DNA from: JAGVSZ01 sp019137045
Lineage (GTDB): Bacteria; Pseudomonadota; Gammaproteobacteria; Burkholderiales; SG8-39
DNA: 64,000 nucleotides
Assembly (NCBI GenBank): GCA_046347635.1
Contig: JAXMFT010000002.1
Span: forward strand, 310,001 to 374,000
Direction: 5' to 3'
Of this stretch, positions 46,259 to 56,467 are shown piece by piece (the stretch's first letter is position 1; each line of letters begins with the position of its first letter). Below the pieces are notes generated by a model. That model was given only the letters and a program-made list of their open reading frames with translations. It made no database searches and was not told the origin of the DNA. The translations under genes were made by a program, and so were the position numbers.

Positions 46259-46892
46259 CCCCGTCGCCGGCCATCGCGTCGAACACGATGCCGGCGTACT
46301 GCTGCATGTCGGAGGCCGTGTCGGACCGGCCGTCGCGGTCCTGGGTGGCGATGGCGCCGCGCCAGGCGAGCTCGCCGCTGCGCGCGTCGAAGAGCCGCGT
46401 CTCCGAGGTCGAAACCGGCGGGCCGACGTCCTGCGTCTGCGGCGGGACGTAGACCGACTTCCACACGCCGCTGTAGAAGCCGTAGAAACCGCCCCAGCCG
46501 ATGCCGACGAACGCGGTCTCGCCCGGCGAGGTCACGGTCGCCTGGTCGACGGCGATGGTGCGCGTGATGAGCACCGCGTCGGCGCCGGTCTTGGCGATCA
46601 CCGCGCGCAGCGTCGCCTCGTCCACCGCGCCGGTGCTGCCGAGCGCCGCGTAGCCGGGGATGCCGCGCACGCCGCGCTGGCCGAGCAGCGCGACCATGCG
46701 GTCCTCGTAGATGCGCCCGAGCACGTTCTCGCTCGTGACCGCGACGACGAGGACGCGCTTGAACGGCTTGCCGACGAACGCCGGATTCGCCTGATGGTCG
46801 ACGAGGCGGTTGGTCGCGCAGCCGGCCGCGCAGGCTGCCGCGGCGAGCGCCACGAGGAGGGTGCGCACGCGGCGCGCGATGGAGTCGGTCAT
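46251..46892 (-). CDS. Lipoprotein of unknown function (DUF4136-like)
   Basis: A protein of 213 aa with lipoprotein signal (LLVALAAAACAAGC). The body KRVLVVAVTSENVLGRIYED and GADAVLITRTIAVDQ resembles the nucleotide-binding-like CsgG/DUF4136 lipoproteins; ETRLFDARSGELAWRGAIAT is a typical ending. Function unknown, envelope-associated. Confidence 0.65.
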   Translation of the reverse strand: MTDSIARRVRTLLVALAAAACAAGCATNRLVDHQANPAFVGKPFKRVLVVAVTSENVLGRIYEDRMVALLGQRGVRGIPGYAALGSTGAVDEATLRAVIAKTGADAVLITRTIAVDQATVTSPGETAFVGIGWGGFYGFYSGVWKSVYVPPQTQDVGPPVSTSETRLFDARSGELAWRGAIATQDRDGRSDTASDMQQYAGIVFDAMAGDGVI

Positions 46893-46924
46893 GGAGCGGT
46901 CCCTGGTTGAGATGGACGCCGAAT

Positions 46925-47853
46925 TTAACCCGGGCGCCGCTCCGGGAAGAACTCGCGCAGCAGGAACGCCTCCAGCCCGGCGGTGTCGGTCGCGCGCGCG
47001 GAGAGGGTCACGTCGCGGCCCAGCCGCTGCGAGCGCCAGAGGAAGTCGCCCGACTCGTGCTCGCGGATGATCACGATCATCCGGCGCACGATCGCGATCT
47101 CGATGCTGGGGTTCGCGCCCTTCTCGACGACGATGTGCTGCTGCGCCCGGCGCCGGATGTCCTTGTTCCAGCCGAAGAAGAGGAACTCGGCGTCGGTGTA
47201 GCCGACGCGCTCGAGCTGGAAGATGCCGCCGCCGGTGGGCTCGCGGCCGTAGGTCGGGACGCGGTTCAGCCCGAGGTTCTCTGCGACGATGCGGTTGTGG
47301 CGCGCGTGCTCGTCCTCGGCGGACGGCGCGTTCGCGGCGGGTTCCCCGGGCGAGGCGCCGCGCGCGCGGCGGCGCGCCTCGAGTTGCGCGAAGAAGTCGC
47401 CTGCGTCGACGCTCGGCAGCGGCGCGGGCGTGGCGCGCGCGGTCTCGGCCGGTGGCGGCGGGACGGGGCGGGGCGCCTCCGCTGCGCGATCGCCGGTGGC
47501 GGCGGGCGGCGCGGCGCCGGGGCGCGGCGCGCCGCGCGGCGCGGGCGCCGGCGCGATCGGCGCGGGGGTGGGGCCGCGGCGGCGACGCTCGGCCGCGGGG
47601 CCGGCGCCGGGGCGAGCCGCACGGCGATCGCGCCGCCGCCCCTGCCTTCGCCCACGCGGTCGGAGAGCGGGTCCAGCGGACGCTTCACCCACCCGAACAG
47701 CAGGAGCGCATGGAAGGCGAGCGAGAGGACGAACGCGAGCTGGACCGACGAGATGCGCAGCACCGTGAGCTCGCTGCGCCGCGCGCTGAGCGCGTCGCGC
47801 GGCGGCCATTCGCCGCGTGCGTCGTTCGACTGCGGAGGCCGGCGGGGATCCAA
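46925..47853 (-). pseudogene. Proline-rich, membrane-anchored protein with frameshift
   Basis: The N-terminal frame (TTG near 47853, or GTG further in) gives a TonB-like anchor LAFVLSLAFHALLLFGWVKR and a Pro/Ala-rich linker; near 47577 the coding frame shifts to one that continues APAPRGAPRPG and a globular C-terminal domain (GGGIFQLERVGYTDAEFLFF, IVRRMIVIIREHESGDFLW). One extra C in the C run restores a single protein of about 310 aa. The C-terminal domain is not the TonB fold and I do not recognise it. A TATATT -10 box lies at 47909-47914 on this strand. Confidence 0.6.
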
Positions 47854-47914
47854 GGCGGGGAAGCGAAGACGGGACCGATCGGCGCGCGCGGGTGCGCGCC
47901 AGCGCGAATATACG

Positions 47915-48233
47915 CTAGACGGTCGCCACCGGCGTCGTCGGCGAGCCGACCGCGCAGGGCAGCCGCAGCGGCGGCGCCGTGAGGAGGAACCGGCCGCGTC
48001 CGTTCGCGCGCAGCCGCTCGCCGCGCCCATCGAGGCAGGCGCAGGAGTGCTCGGGCACGTCGATGTCCGGATCGCGGTTCATGCGCAGGATCGCCTTGCG
48101 CCCTGCAGGCAAAGCGTCACCCGGTCGTCGCTGATCGCGTCGGTCGCCTGCGGATCGAGCTTGCGCAGCGGGAAGTTCACGAACGGCTTGCCGTCGCGGT
48201 AGGTCGCGCCGAGCCGCGGCGGACGGCGGCGAC
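47915..48233 (-). pseudogene. Unrecognised coding remnant with frameshift downstream of the kinase gene
   Basis: Directly after the kinase stop one frame reads ATYRDGKPFVNFPLRKLDPQ and SDDRVTLCLQG, then near 48100 the coding character moves to another frame (MNRDPDIDVPEHSCACLDG, GRFLLTAPPLRLPCAVGSP) ending at 47915. Both parts look like genuine protein, but I see no convincing start codon or family. Probably a small gene broken by one indel. Confidence 0.4.
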
Positions 48234-49871
48234 TCAGGTCTTCCCGGCGAGCGCGAGAAAGTCGCCCGGCTGCCCGAGCACGTGGTTCGCAAACGCCTCG
48301 AAGATCGAGTCCTCGACCGCGCGCGCGTCGACGACGAAACTCGCGGCGCCGAATCCGGCGACGTTGCGGCACAGGAACGCGATCCGCCCGCGCGCGCGGT
48401 CCGCCATGATGCGCGCGTGGATCGTGATCTCGCCGGCGACGATGAGCGTGGGCGGCGCGCCGGACTCGGGCGGCGCCTCGGACTCGTAGCGCAGGTTCGC
48501 GCCGGCCAGCCGCTCGAGCACCGTCGCGGACTCTCCCGGCGCGCACGCGAGCCGCAGCGTCTCGGGCGAGACCGCCACGAGCGTCAGCAGCACCGACTCG
48601 GTCCATGGCCGCCCGCCCTCGCGCCGCACGCGGCTGTCCACGAACGCGTCGGCGACCCGCGCGCGGGCGAAGCCGCCCAGGCCGTCGAGGCCGTAGCGGT
48701 GCCCGATCTCCGGCTTCACCACGCCGAGGTAGCGCACGAGCTCCTGGTAGAAGCCGAGCCCGGCGCGCATGCGCCGCTCGACGTCGAAGCGCCGCATCAG
48801 CGTCGCGGTGGCGGTGTCGTCGGTGCCGCCGCTGATCTCGATGCGCTCGGCCTCGCCGCGCAGACGCTCCAGCAGCCCGCCCGCCGCGGGCGGGGCATCG
48901 GGCGCGCGCTCGATCGGGACGGTCGGCGCCGCCGGGCCGACCGGGGCGGCGGCGACCCCGGTCTCGGCGTACAGGTCGAACTCGGGCAGCAGCACGTCGC
49001 CGCGCCGGGCGAGCTCCGCGATGCCGGGATCGCCGCTCGCCGGGCGCAGCGCGGCGGCGAGCGCCGCGCGCAGGTCGGCCGACATCGCCTCCGCGGTGGC
49101 GTAGCGCCGCGCCGGGTCTTTCGCGAGCGCGCGCGCGACGATCGCGTCCACCGCGCCCGGCACGCCCGGCGCGACCGCGCTCGGCGCCGCGTGCGGCCGG
49201 CTCACGATGTTCGTCATGAGCTGCAGCACGTCCTCGGCGCGCTCGGGTTCGAACGGCCCCTTCCCGGTCGCGAGCTCGTAGAACACGCTGCCGAGCGAGA
49301 ACAGGTCGCTGCGGCCGTCCACCGGCTTGCCCGAGAGCTGCTCCGGCGACATGTACCCGGGCGACCCGACCAGCACGCCGGTGCGGGTGCGCTGGCTCTG
49401 GTCGATGCGCGCGATGCCGAAGTCGGTGACCTTGACCGTGCCGTCGCGCGTGAGCATGAGGTTGCCGGGCTTCACGTCGCGGTGCACGACGCCGCTGCGG
49501 TGCGCGACGGCGAGCGCGTCGGCCGCCTGCCGCACGATCTCGGCCGCGGTGCCGAGCGGCACGCGCGTGCCGGCCTCGAGCACCTCCTTGAGCGAGCGCC
49601 CCTCCACGAACTCCATCACGATGAAGGCGAGATCCTCGAGCTCGCCCACGTCGTAGACCGCGACGATCCCGGGATGGGTCAGGCGGCCGGCCGCTTTTGC
49701 CTCGCGCAGGAAGCGCATGCGCGGCTCCAGGCTGCCGTCGTCGAGCCTGGCGAGGTGCACGGTCTTCACCGCGACCGTCCGCTCGATCAGCGGGTCGGTG
49801 GCGCGGAATACCGTGCCCATCGAGCCGCGCCCGATCTCCTCGACCAGCACGTACCGGCCGACCGATCTCAT
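48234..49871 (-). CDS. Hanks-type Ser/Thr protein kinase with unknown C-terminal domain
   Basis: A protein of 545 aa. The kinase domain (about residues 1-270) is complete: GRGSMGTVF, catalytic Lys in VAVKTV, HRDVKPGNLM, DFGIARI (DFG) and GSPGYMSPEQL. There is no transmembrane helix, unlike PknB; the C-terminal 250 residues (after VGPAAPTVPIERAP) form an unrecognised domain with IHARIMADRARGRIAFLC. I prefer ATG 49871 (MRSVGRYVLVEEIG); an upstream in-frame ATG at 49967 lies inside a TATGAT -10-like box. It is the only Ser/Thr kinase in the window and so a possible, unproven partner of the PP2C/FHA proteins of the peptide system. Confidence 0.87.
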   Translation of the reverse strand: MRSVGRYVLVEEIGRGSMGTVFRATDPLIERTVAVKTVHLARLDDGSLEPRMRFLREAKAAGRLTHPGIVAVYDVGELEDLAFIVMEFVEGRSLKEVLEAGTRVPLGTAAEIVRQAADALAVAHRSGVVHRDVKPGNLMLTRDGTVKVTDFGIARIDQSQRTRTGVLVGSPGYMSPEQLSGKPVDGRSDLFSLGSVFYELATGKGPFEPERAEDVLQLMTNIVSRPHAAPSAVAPGVPGAVDAIVARALAKDPARRYATAEAMSADLRAALAAALRPASGDPGIAELARRGDVLLPEFDLYAETGVAAAPVGPAAPTVPIERAPDAPPAAGGLLERLRGEAERIEISGGTDDTATATLMRRFDVERRMRAGLGFYQELVRYLGVVKPEIGHRYGLDGLGGFARARVADAFVDSRVRREGGRPWTESVLLTLVAVSPETLRLACAPGESATVLERLAGANLRYESEAPPESGAPPTLIVAGEITIHARIMADRARGRIAFLCRNVAGFGAASFVVDARAVEDSIFEAFANHVLGQPGDFLALAGKT

Positions 49872-50069
49872 CGCGGGCCCGCCGGGGCGGGGCGCCCGCG
49901 GCCGCCGCCGCGGCATGCGGCGGGTCGCATCGGGCAGGTCGGCGCGCGAATCACTGCGCGCGATCATACCGGCGCACCGCCGTCCTCACGCGGGCGGGTT
50001 TCACGGTCGCGTCGCGCTCGCCCGAACCGGAGGCGGCGCGTAGGGCACACTGGGCGTCTTCCTTCATGA

Positions 50070-50246
50070 CTCGTCGCGCGCCTCACCGCGTGCACGAGCC
50101 TCGGGCGGCTCGGCACGCCGGACGACATCGCGGGGATGGCGCTCGCGCTCGCGTGCGAGCGCTTCTCGGCCTACGTCACCGCGGCCACGGTCGTCGTCGA
50201 CGGCGGGCTCGCGCTCCACAACTGGATCGCGCCCGCGGCGGGCTGA
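50070..50246 (+). pseudogene. C-terminal fragment of an SDR gene
   Basis: One frame reads TSLGRLGTPDDIAGMALALA, then TAATVVVDGGLALHNW before the stop at 50246, the unmistakable end of a short-chain dehydrogenase. No upstream part exists (kinase promoter region). It is therefore a relic. The rest of the gap 49968-50431 has no gene I can support. Confidence 0.6.
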
Positions 50247-50431
50247 TTCCGGCGGTGCGGGGGCGATCTCGGCAGGTGGCCCCGAAACGCACGACTGCAC
50301 GCCTCCAGCCGATGCGGCCAACCGTGCGGAGCGAGACTGCTGCGCCGCGCGTACGCGCCGTCTCGCCACGGACTGTGTCCCGCGTGCGGTTCCGGTCGCG
50401 AGCCGCGCTCACTTCGGCGCAGGGGATCGCG

Positions 50432-51469
50432 CTACAGGGCGTCGTTGAGCGCGACGCCCGCCCCGATCGTGTTCTGGTTCCAGTTGTAGTCGATCAGGCT
50501 CTCGCCGTAGCCGGCGAATGCCTGCACGTACGCGCGCAGCGGTCCGAGCAGGCGCGGCGACATCCAGGTGAACGCAGCAGCGCCTTTCCCGTTTGCGATG
50601 CTGCCGCGACCCATCAGCGAGAAGCTGTGGTCGCGCCACTTGTAGATCGCGGTGAGGCTCCCATAGCCGTAGAAATCGGTGATGCGCGGATTGTCGTCCT
50701 CGTAGTTGAACGGGTACCAGGCCTTGGCGAGCAGCGCGAAGTTCTCGCGCTCGAACCCGAAGGTGGCGATGATCCGATCCCAGCTGCGCGACAGGAGGTC
50801 GGTGCGTCCGTTCGACTGGTGGGTGTAGCCGACGTTGAGGAGGTTCCAGTGCAGACCGCCGAGTTCGATGCCCGGGCGCCAGCTCGCGAACAGCTCCGGC
50901 ATGTAATTCGTCTCGCGGAACGGGCGTGAGATGTCGTCGTTGTATACCTGCCACTGGCTCTGTTGCGTGTACCCGGCCCACACGCCCCAACGCCGATCCT
51001 CCGTGGTCCACAGCCGAATCTTGAAGCTGATCTGGAATTTCGCCTCGATGTCGTCCAGGCTCTCCGGCTGGCCGGCGGCGGCGAAAACCGGGGAGTAGGG
51101 CGCGGTGTTCAGGTTGTCCGTGTAGCGCCCGATCAGCAGGTAGTTCTGGTTGTAGAGGTCGATCGTGTACCGGCTGGAGCTGGGTCCAAAGCCCCAGGCT
51201 GCGTCGATCAGCGACGGCGGCGCGCGCAGCCCCCCCGCGACCGCGGCGGGTTGCGCCGCGCCCGGCGGCGCAACCGCGGGCTCGTCGCCGGAGGGCGGCG
51301 CGACGGCGCGTCCCGCAGCGCGATCGTAGCAGGCGAGGCGCTCGCCGTCGGAGCCGATCGCCGCGCAGTCGGCGAGCGACGGCGCAGTCTGTGCGCGGAG
51401 GAGGGGGACTGTGCCGAAGAGCGTGACGGCGAGGGATAGCGTGCGGATCCGCTGGACGGAAAGTCTCAT
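50432..51469 (-). CDS. pldA: Outer-membrane phospholipase A (OMPLA)
   Basis: A protein of 345 aa with a signal peptide (LSLAVTLFGTVPLLRAQ), a short Cys-containing N-terminal segment (LADCAAIGSDGERLACYD) and a 12-strand beta-barrel. The catalytic motif YTHQSNGRTDLLSRSWDR contains the His and Ser of OMPLA (near residue 218). It hydrolyses phospholipids in the outer leaflet when asymmetry is lost. Start ATG 51469; upstream frame is non-coding. Confidence 0.92.
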   Translation of the reverse strand: MRLSVQRIRTLSLAVTLFGTVPLLRAQTAPSLADCAAIGSDGERLACYDRAAGRAVAPPSGDEPAVAPPGAAQPAAVAGGLRAPPSLIDAAWGFGPSSSRYTIDLYNQNYLLIGRYTDNLNTAPYSPVFAAAGQPESLDDIEAKFQISFKIRLWTTEDRRWGVWAGYTQQSQWQVYNDDISRPFRETNYMPELFASWRPGIELGGLHWNLLNVGYTHQSNGRTDLLSRSWDRIIATFGFERENFALLAKAWYPFNYEDDNPRITDFYGYGSLTAIYKWRDHSFSLMGRGSIANGKGAAAFTWMSPRLLGPLRAYVQAFAGYGESLIDYNWNQNTIGAGVALNDAL

Positions 51470-51724
51470 CTCATGCACCTCGGACCGATGCGAAGCGGGC
51501 AGGTTGCGGCGCGCCCACATCGGCGCGGCCGCGGCTCGGGAGTTCGGCGACGTGTCGTCCCTGCCGTGATGGCGAAGGGGATCGGCTGCCGAACAAAATG
51601 CGGGGTGAAGTTTAAGATGGCGCGGAGCAAGAGTGACCACCGTGCGGCAAGTTCCTGCGCGTCGCATAATGTACCGGTGATCATCGGTGACCGAATCCCG
51701 GGCCTCGTATCCGTCGCGCTGCGG

Positions 51725-52171
51725 ATGGTCGGAATCGCCGCCCTTTGCGCCGCGGCCGCGACGCCCGCGGCCGCGCAAGAAGGCGGGCTCTACATCGCCG
51801 GCGCCGGATTCAGCTTTGCCCAGGCCGCCGTGCAGGCGCTCAAGGCGGACCGGGTGGGGCAGCGCTTCTTCCTGCTCGTGCTGCCGCCCGAGACGCGCGC
51901 GCTCCAGACCATCGCCGCCGGACCGATTGCGGCGGTGCGCGAGCGAGTGCTAGCGGCGGGCGGGGTCCTGTACGTCTGCCAGCGTGACGTGGACAGCGGC
52001 AAGGTCCGACTCGCCACGCTCGTGCCCGGCGTGATCGCGGTGAGGGGTTGGCCGCCCGCCGGCCGGGCTCAGCTGCCGGAGAACGCCCGCGACCTCTCGG
52101 GCGAGAACCCGGCCACCCTGCCGGCCTCGAACGAGGCGCTGCGGCGACTGCGTTCGACCTGCGCCAGTTGA
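51725..52171 (+). CDS. Secreted DsrE-like small protein
   Basis: A protein of 148 aa with a signal peptide (GIAALCAAAATPAAAQ). The body has a DsrE-like pattern (VRERVLAAGGVLYVCQRDVD, RLATLVPGVIAVRGW) with one Cys in the usual position. The start could be up to about 50 nt earlier (GTG 51676). The C-terminal 30 codons are repeated, degenerate, after the AsmA gene (56468 on). The family assignment is tentative. Confidence 0.55.
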   Translation: MVGIAALCAAAATPAAAQEGGLYIAGAGFSFAQAAVQALKADRVGQRFFLLVLPPETRALQTIAAGPIAAVRERVLAAGGVLYVCQRDVDSGKVRLATLVPGVIAVRGWPPAGRAQLPENARDLSGENPATLPASNEALRRLRSTCAS

Positions 52172-52510
52172 GCCAAGAGCCGCCCGTCTACCGACTTCAC
52201 ACGGGACTCCCGGGTTTGCGTTCTGCGAGGATGTCGCGTACGCGCGCCCCGATCGCCGGCAGGATGCGCGGGTGCGTGGGCACGTAGAAGCGCTCGGCGC
52301 GAACCGCTTAGAGCACGCGCACGGCGATGTTCGCGGGCGACAGCCGGTCGGGCTGCACTGCCGTGCGCATGGCGGCCGGGCGCGCGCGCGGCGCGTCGGT
52401 CTGCGCGCGCGCTGCGCGCAGTGTGGCGGGACGCGCGCGCTCCAACTTGGCATTCGCCGCGGAGGGGTACGCGGGACGCGCGGCCGGAGACTCCAGCTCT
52501 TCGCCGTGCG
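52070..52510. repeat. Direct repeat copy A flanking the AsmA gene (contains degenerate SDR 3' end)
   Basis: Aligns without gaps to 56468-56908 at a constant offset of 4398 bp (checked at four anchor points: CAGCTGCC-GAGAACGCCCG, AGGATGCGCG, CAGCCGG, and the TAC-GC-GG region). It covers the end of the DsrE-like gene and, on the minus strand, the last 100 or so codons of an SDR, here degenerate with a stop and lacking the N-terminal part. This is all that the gap 52172-52552 contains. Confidence 0.75.
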
Positions 52511-52552
52511 CGGTAAGGGCGCCGCGAACCGGACGGCGGGCGAGCGCGGGTC

Positions 52553-55500
52553 GTGACGCGCCGGCGCTGGTTCCTCGGCGCGCTCGCGGTGCTTCTCGTG
52601 CTGCCGCTCGCGGCGCTCGCCGTGGCGCTCCTTGTCGGCGTCACGGTCGACGCGTCGCGCTGGCGCGGCGCGCTCGCCGAGCGGGCCTCGGCGGCGCTCG
52701 GACGCCCGGTCCTGCTCGAAGGCCCGCTGGAGATCGTCCTCGCCCGCGAATCGGCGCTGCGCGTAGGCGGCATCCGCATCCTCAACCGCGAGGGATTCGC
52801 CGCGCCCGCGTTCGCGACCCTCGGCGAGGCGCACGCGCGCGTCGACCTCCTGGCGCTGCTCGAAGGGCGGCTCGACGTGCGCGCGATCGAGGCGACCGAC
52901 GCGCGCATCTACCTGGAGCGGGCGGCCGACGGGCGCGCGAACTGGACGCCGCAGGCGCCGGCGCAGGCGCGCGACCCCGCCGACCGCGGGCGCCTGCCCG
53001 TCGCGGTCGAGATCGAACGGACCACGATCCGCTCGATCGCGCTCGAGTATCACGACGTCCGCAGCGGGGCGCGCCACGTGGTCGACCTCGACGAGCTGGT
53101 CGGCACCGGCAGCTGGAGCGCGCCGGTGGCGCTCGAGGTCCGCGGCCGCGTCGCGCGCGAGTTTCCCTACGTCGTCACGCTCTCGGGCGGCTCGGCGCGC
53201 CTGCTCTCCGAGGGGGGCGCGAGCTGGCCGTTCGCGCTCGACTTCGAGTTCCTGGGGACGCGGCTGCACGCCGACGGCACGGTCGAGCCGGACGCGCGCA
53301 CGGCGCAATTCGAGTTCGGCGCCGGCACCGAGAACCTGGAGCAGGTCGAGCAGTTCGCCGAGACGAAGCTGCCCAAGTTCGGCGTCGCGGCGCTGTCGGG
53401 ACGCGGCGTCGTGCGCCCCGGCGCGGTGGAGCTCGCGGATCTGCGCGGCCTCTTCGGCGCGGCGGAGGTCACCGGCCGGCTCGCGGTCGCGTTCGGCGCG
53501 GGGCGGCCGCGCGTCGCGGGGGAGCTCGCGATGGCCGAGCTCGATCTGCGCCCGTTCCTGCGCGCGAGCGCGGACAGTACCGGGCAGCCGCTCGACTACG
53601 ACGAGCTCGCGCGCGACACGCTGCCGCTGCGCGACCTGGTGCCGGTCGACCTCGCGCTCGCCCTGCGCGTCGACCGCTGGATCGGGCTCGGCGGCGACGT
53701 GCGCGCGGCCACGCTGCAGGTGGAGGCCGACGAGCGCGGGGTGCGCGCGCCGCTCGCGGTGACCGTCGCGCAGGTCCCGCTCGCCGGCCGGATCGAGCTC
53801 GCGACCGCGGGCGCGACGTCGAGTCTCGCCGTGGAGCTCGGCGCGCGACGCTCGCCGCTCGGCAACCTCGTCGGCCAGTTCGCCGGCATCGAGGGCGTGC
53901 AGGGCACGCTCGAGCGCATCGACGTGCGCGTCGACGGGCGCGGCGAGACGCTCGGCGCCCTGGTGCGCGATCTCGGGGTGCGGGTCGATGCGGCGGGCGC
54001 CCGGCTGAGCTACGGCAACTTCGCCGACGGGCGGCCGGTCGACTTCGCGTTCGACTCGCTCGCGCTGGCGGTCGAGCGCGCGCAGCCGCTGCGCGGCGCG
54101 GCGCGCGGCGCGCTGTTGGGCGAGCCCGCGACGTTCGCGCTGCGCGCCGGGTCCCTGCCCGGGATGCTGCGCGAGGGCGCCACGCCGATCGGGCTGGACG
54201 TCGCCACCGCCGGCGCGAAGGCGCGCGTCGAGGGCACGCTCGCCGGCGCCGGGCGCACCACGACGCTCGCTTTCCGTCTCGACGCCGCGCGCTCCGGGGC
54301 CCTCGCGCGCTGGCTGGGCGTGGCGCCGCAGTCGACGCTGCCGCTCGCGATCGCCGGGGGGATACGGCTCGCGGGTGACGAGTGGCGGCTCGAGGAGACC
54401 ACGCTCGAGCTCGGCCGCAGCACGCTCACGGTCGACATCAACCGCAGCCTCGTCGGGGGCAAACCGATCACCGTGGCGGCGGTGCGCAGCCCGCTCATCG
54501 ACGTGCCGGAGCTCGGGACGCTGCGGCCGCCGCCGACCGCGGCGACGACGCCGGGCAAGGCCGCGCTGGACGTCCCGCTCCTCCCCTACGGCATCGACCT
54601 CGCCGACGCGGACATCGGGCTCGGTCTCGAGCGCGTGCTCTTCGGCCGCGCGGAGATGGTGGACTTCGGCTTCGGCGCGCGGGTGCGCGAGGGCCGGCTG
54701 CCCCCGTCGCCCTTCGCGGCGCGCCTCGCCGGGGTGCCGTTCGAGGGCCTGCTCGGCGCCGACCTGCGCGGCGCGGTGCCGGAGGTGACGCTCGCCATGT
54801 CCACCGGCGCGGTGGACCTCGGCGCGCTGCTGCGCGCGTTCGGCGCCGCCGAGGGGCTGGAGGCGCGGGCCGACGCGCTGCAGGTGGAGCTCGCCGGGCG
54901 CGGCGCGCGGCTGCGGGATCTCGTCGAGCGCTCGTCGTTCGAGGCGCGCGTCAAGGGCGGCAGCCTCACGCTGCGCGGCCCCGAGCGCACCGTCGCGGCC
55001 GCGTCGCGCTGCGCGAGGGTGTCGTCGGCGCGACCCCGGCCAGCCCGTCACCGCGCGCCTGGACGGCGCGCTCGACGAGACGCCGGTCGAGATCCGGATC
55101 GCGAGCGGAACGCTGGCCGATTTCGCGCGCGACGCGACGCGTCCCGTTCTCGGCCGAGGCGCGCGCGGCGGGGCGACGCTGAAGCTCGAGGGCGAGGCGG
55201 CGCTGCCGCTCGAGCGCGCGGCGCGAACCTCACGCTGGACCTGCGCGGCGAACGGCTCGACTCGCTGAGCGCGCTCGCGCGCGTCGAGCTGCCCCGTGGG
55301 GGCCGTGGCTGCTGCGCGGGCCGATCGCGATGACGCCCACCGGGTACGAGGTGCGCCGGCTCGCGCTGCGCGTCGGCGAGAGCCGGCTGAGCGGCCGCGG
55401 CACGCTCGACGTGACCGGCGCGCGGCCGCGGCTCGACCTGCGCGTCACCGCGCCGCACATCCAGCTCGACGATTTTCCCCTGCCCGGGCGCGCGGACCCG

Positions 55501-56423
55501 GGCGCGCGCCGCAGCGCATCCAGGACGCGCTGCGCGCCCAGGCGAGCGGGGCAGCGACGCAGACGCAGCGGGTCCTCAGCGCGGGCTTCCTGCGCCGCTT
55601 CGACGCGTACGTCGACGTCGAGGTCCGGCAGGTGCTGAGCGGCCGGGACCGCCTGGCCGACGGGACGCTGCGGGTGCAGCTCGTGGACGGCCAGCTGTAC
55701 CTCGGACCGGCCGAAGTCAACCTGCCCGGCGGCACCGCGAAGCTCTCGCTCGTGTACGACCCGACCAAGGGCGGGGTCGAGCTGGCGGCGGGCGCCTACA
55801 TCGAGCGCTTCGATTACGGCATCCTCGCGCGCCGCCGGCGTTCCGACAGCGACGTCACCGGCCTGTTCAGCCTGAACCTCGAGCTCACCGGCAAGGCACC
55901 GTCGCTCAACGCGATCATGGGGTCGGCCGACGGGCGCATCGACCTTGCGGTGTGGCCGAAGAACCTCGGCGCGGGCCAGATCGACCTGTGGGTGGTGAAC
56001 CTCTTCCGCGAGCTGCTTCCGGTGCTCGACCGCGGCCAGGTGTCGGTCGTGAACTGCGTCGTCGGCCGGTTCGACCTCGCCGGCGGCAAGCTCACGCGCG
56101 ACGCGCTCGTGATCGACACGAGCCGCATGCGGGTGCTCGGCGCGGGCGGGGTCGACTTCGCGACCGAGGCGATCGACTTCCGGTTCCAGCCGCGCGCGAA
56201 GGACGTGCAGTTCTTCAGCCTCGAGACGCCGGTGAGCGTCACCGGCACGTTCACCGACTTCGACATCGGCGTCAGCCCGGGCGACGTGCTCGCGACCATC
56301 GCGCGCTTCCTCGGCTCGGTCGTCGTGGTGCCGCTTGAGACGCTCTTTCGCGGTCCGCTGCCGCGCGACGGCGGGGACGTCTGCGACGATCCGCTGCGCG
56401 CGGTGGGGGCTCCGCGCCGCTGA
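52553..56423 (+). pseudogene. AsmA-family envelope protein, multiply frameshifted
   Basis: GTG start, N-terminal anchor (FLGALAVLLVLPLAALAVALL), then the AsmA domain (TVDASRWRGALAERASAALG, GRPVLLEGPLEI). The frame is clean to about 55000, then homology hops between frames several times up to about 55510 (ALREGVVGATP, TARLDGALDETPVEIRIASG-like, RVPFSAEARAAG, LTLDLRGERLDSLSALARVE, MTPTGYEVRRLALRVGESR), after which a clean frame runs to 56423 with the conserved AsmA C-terminus (ETPVSVTGTFTDFDIGV). Intact length would be about 1290 aa. AsmA-like proteins bridge the periplasm in phospholipid transport. The indels may be decay or consensus error in a GC-rich stretch. Confidence 0.75.
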
Positions 56424-56467
56424 GCGCGGTTCGGCGCGCTCCAGCCGGGCGTCCGACGGGCAGCGCG

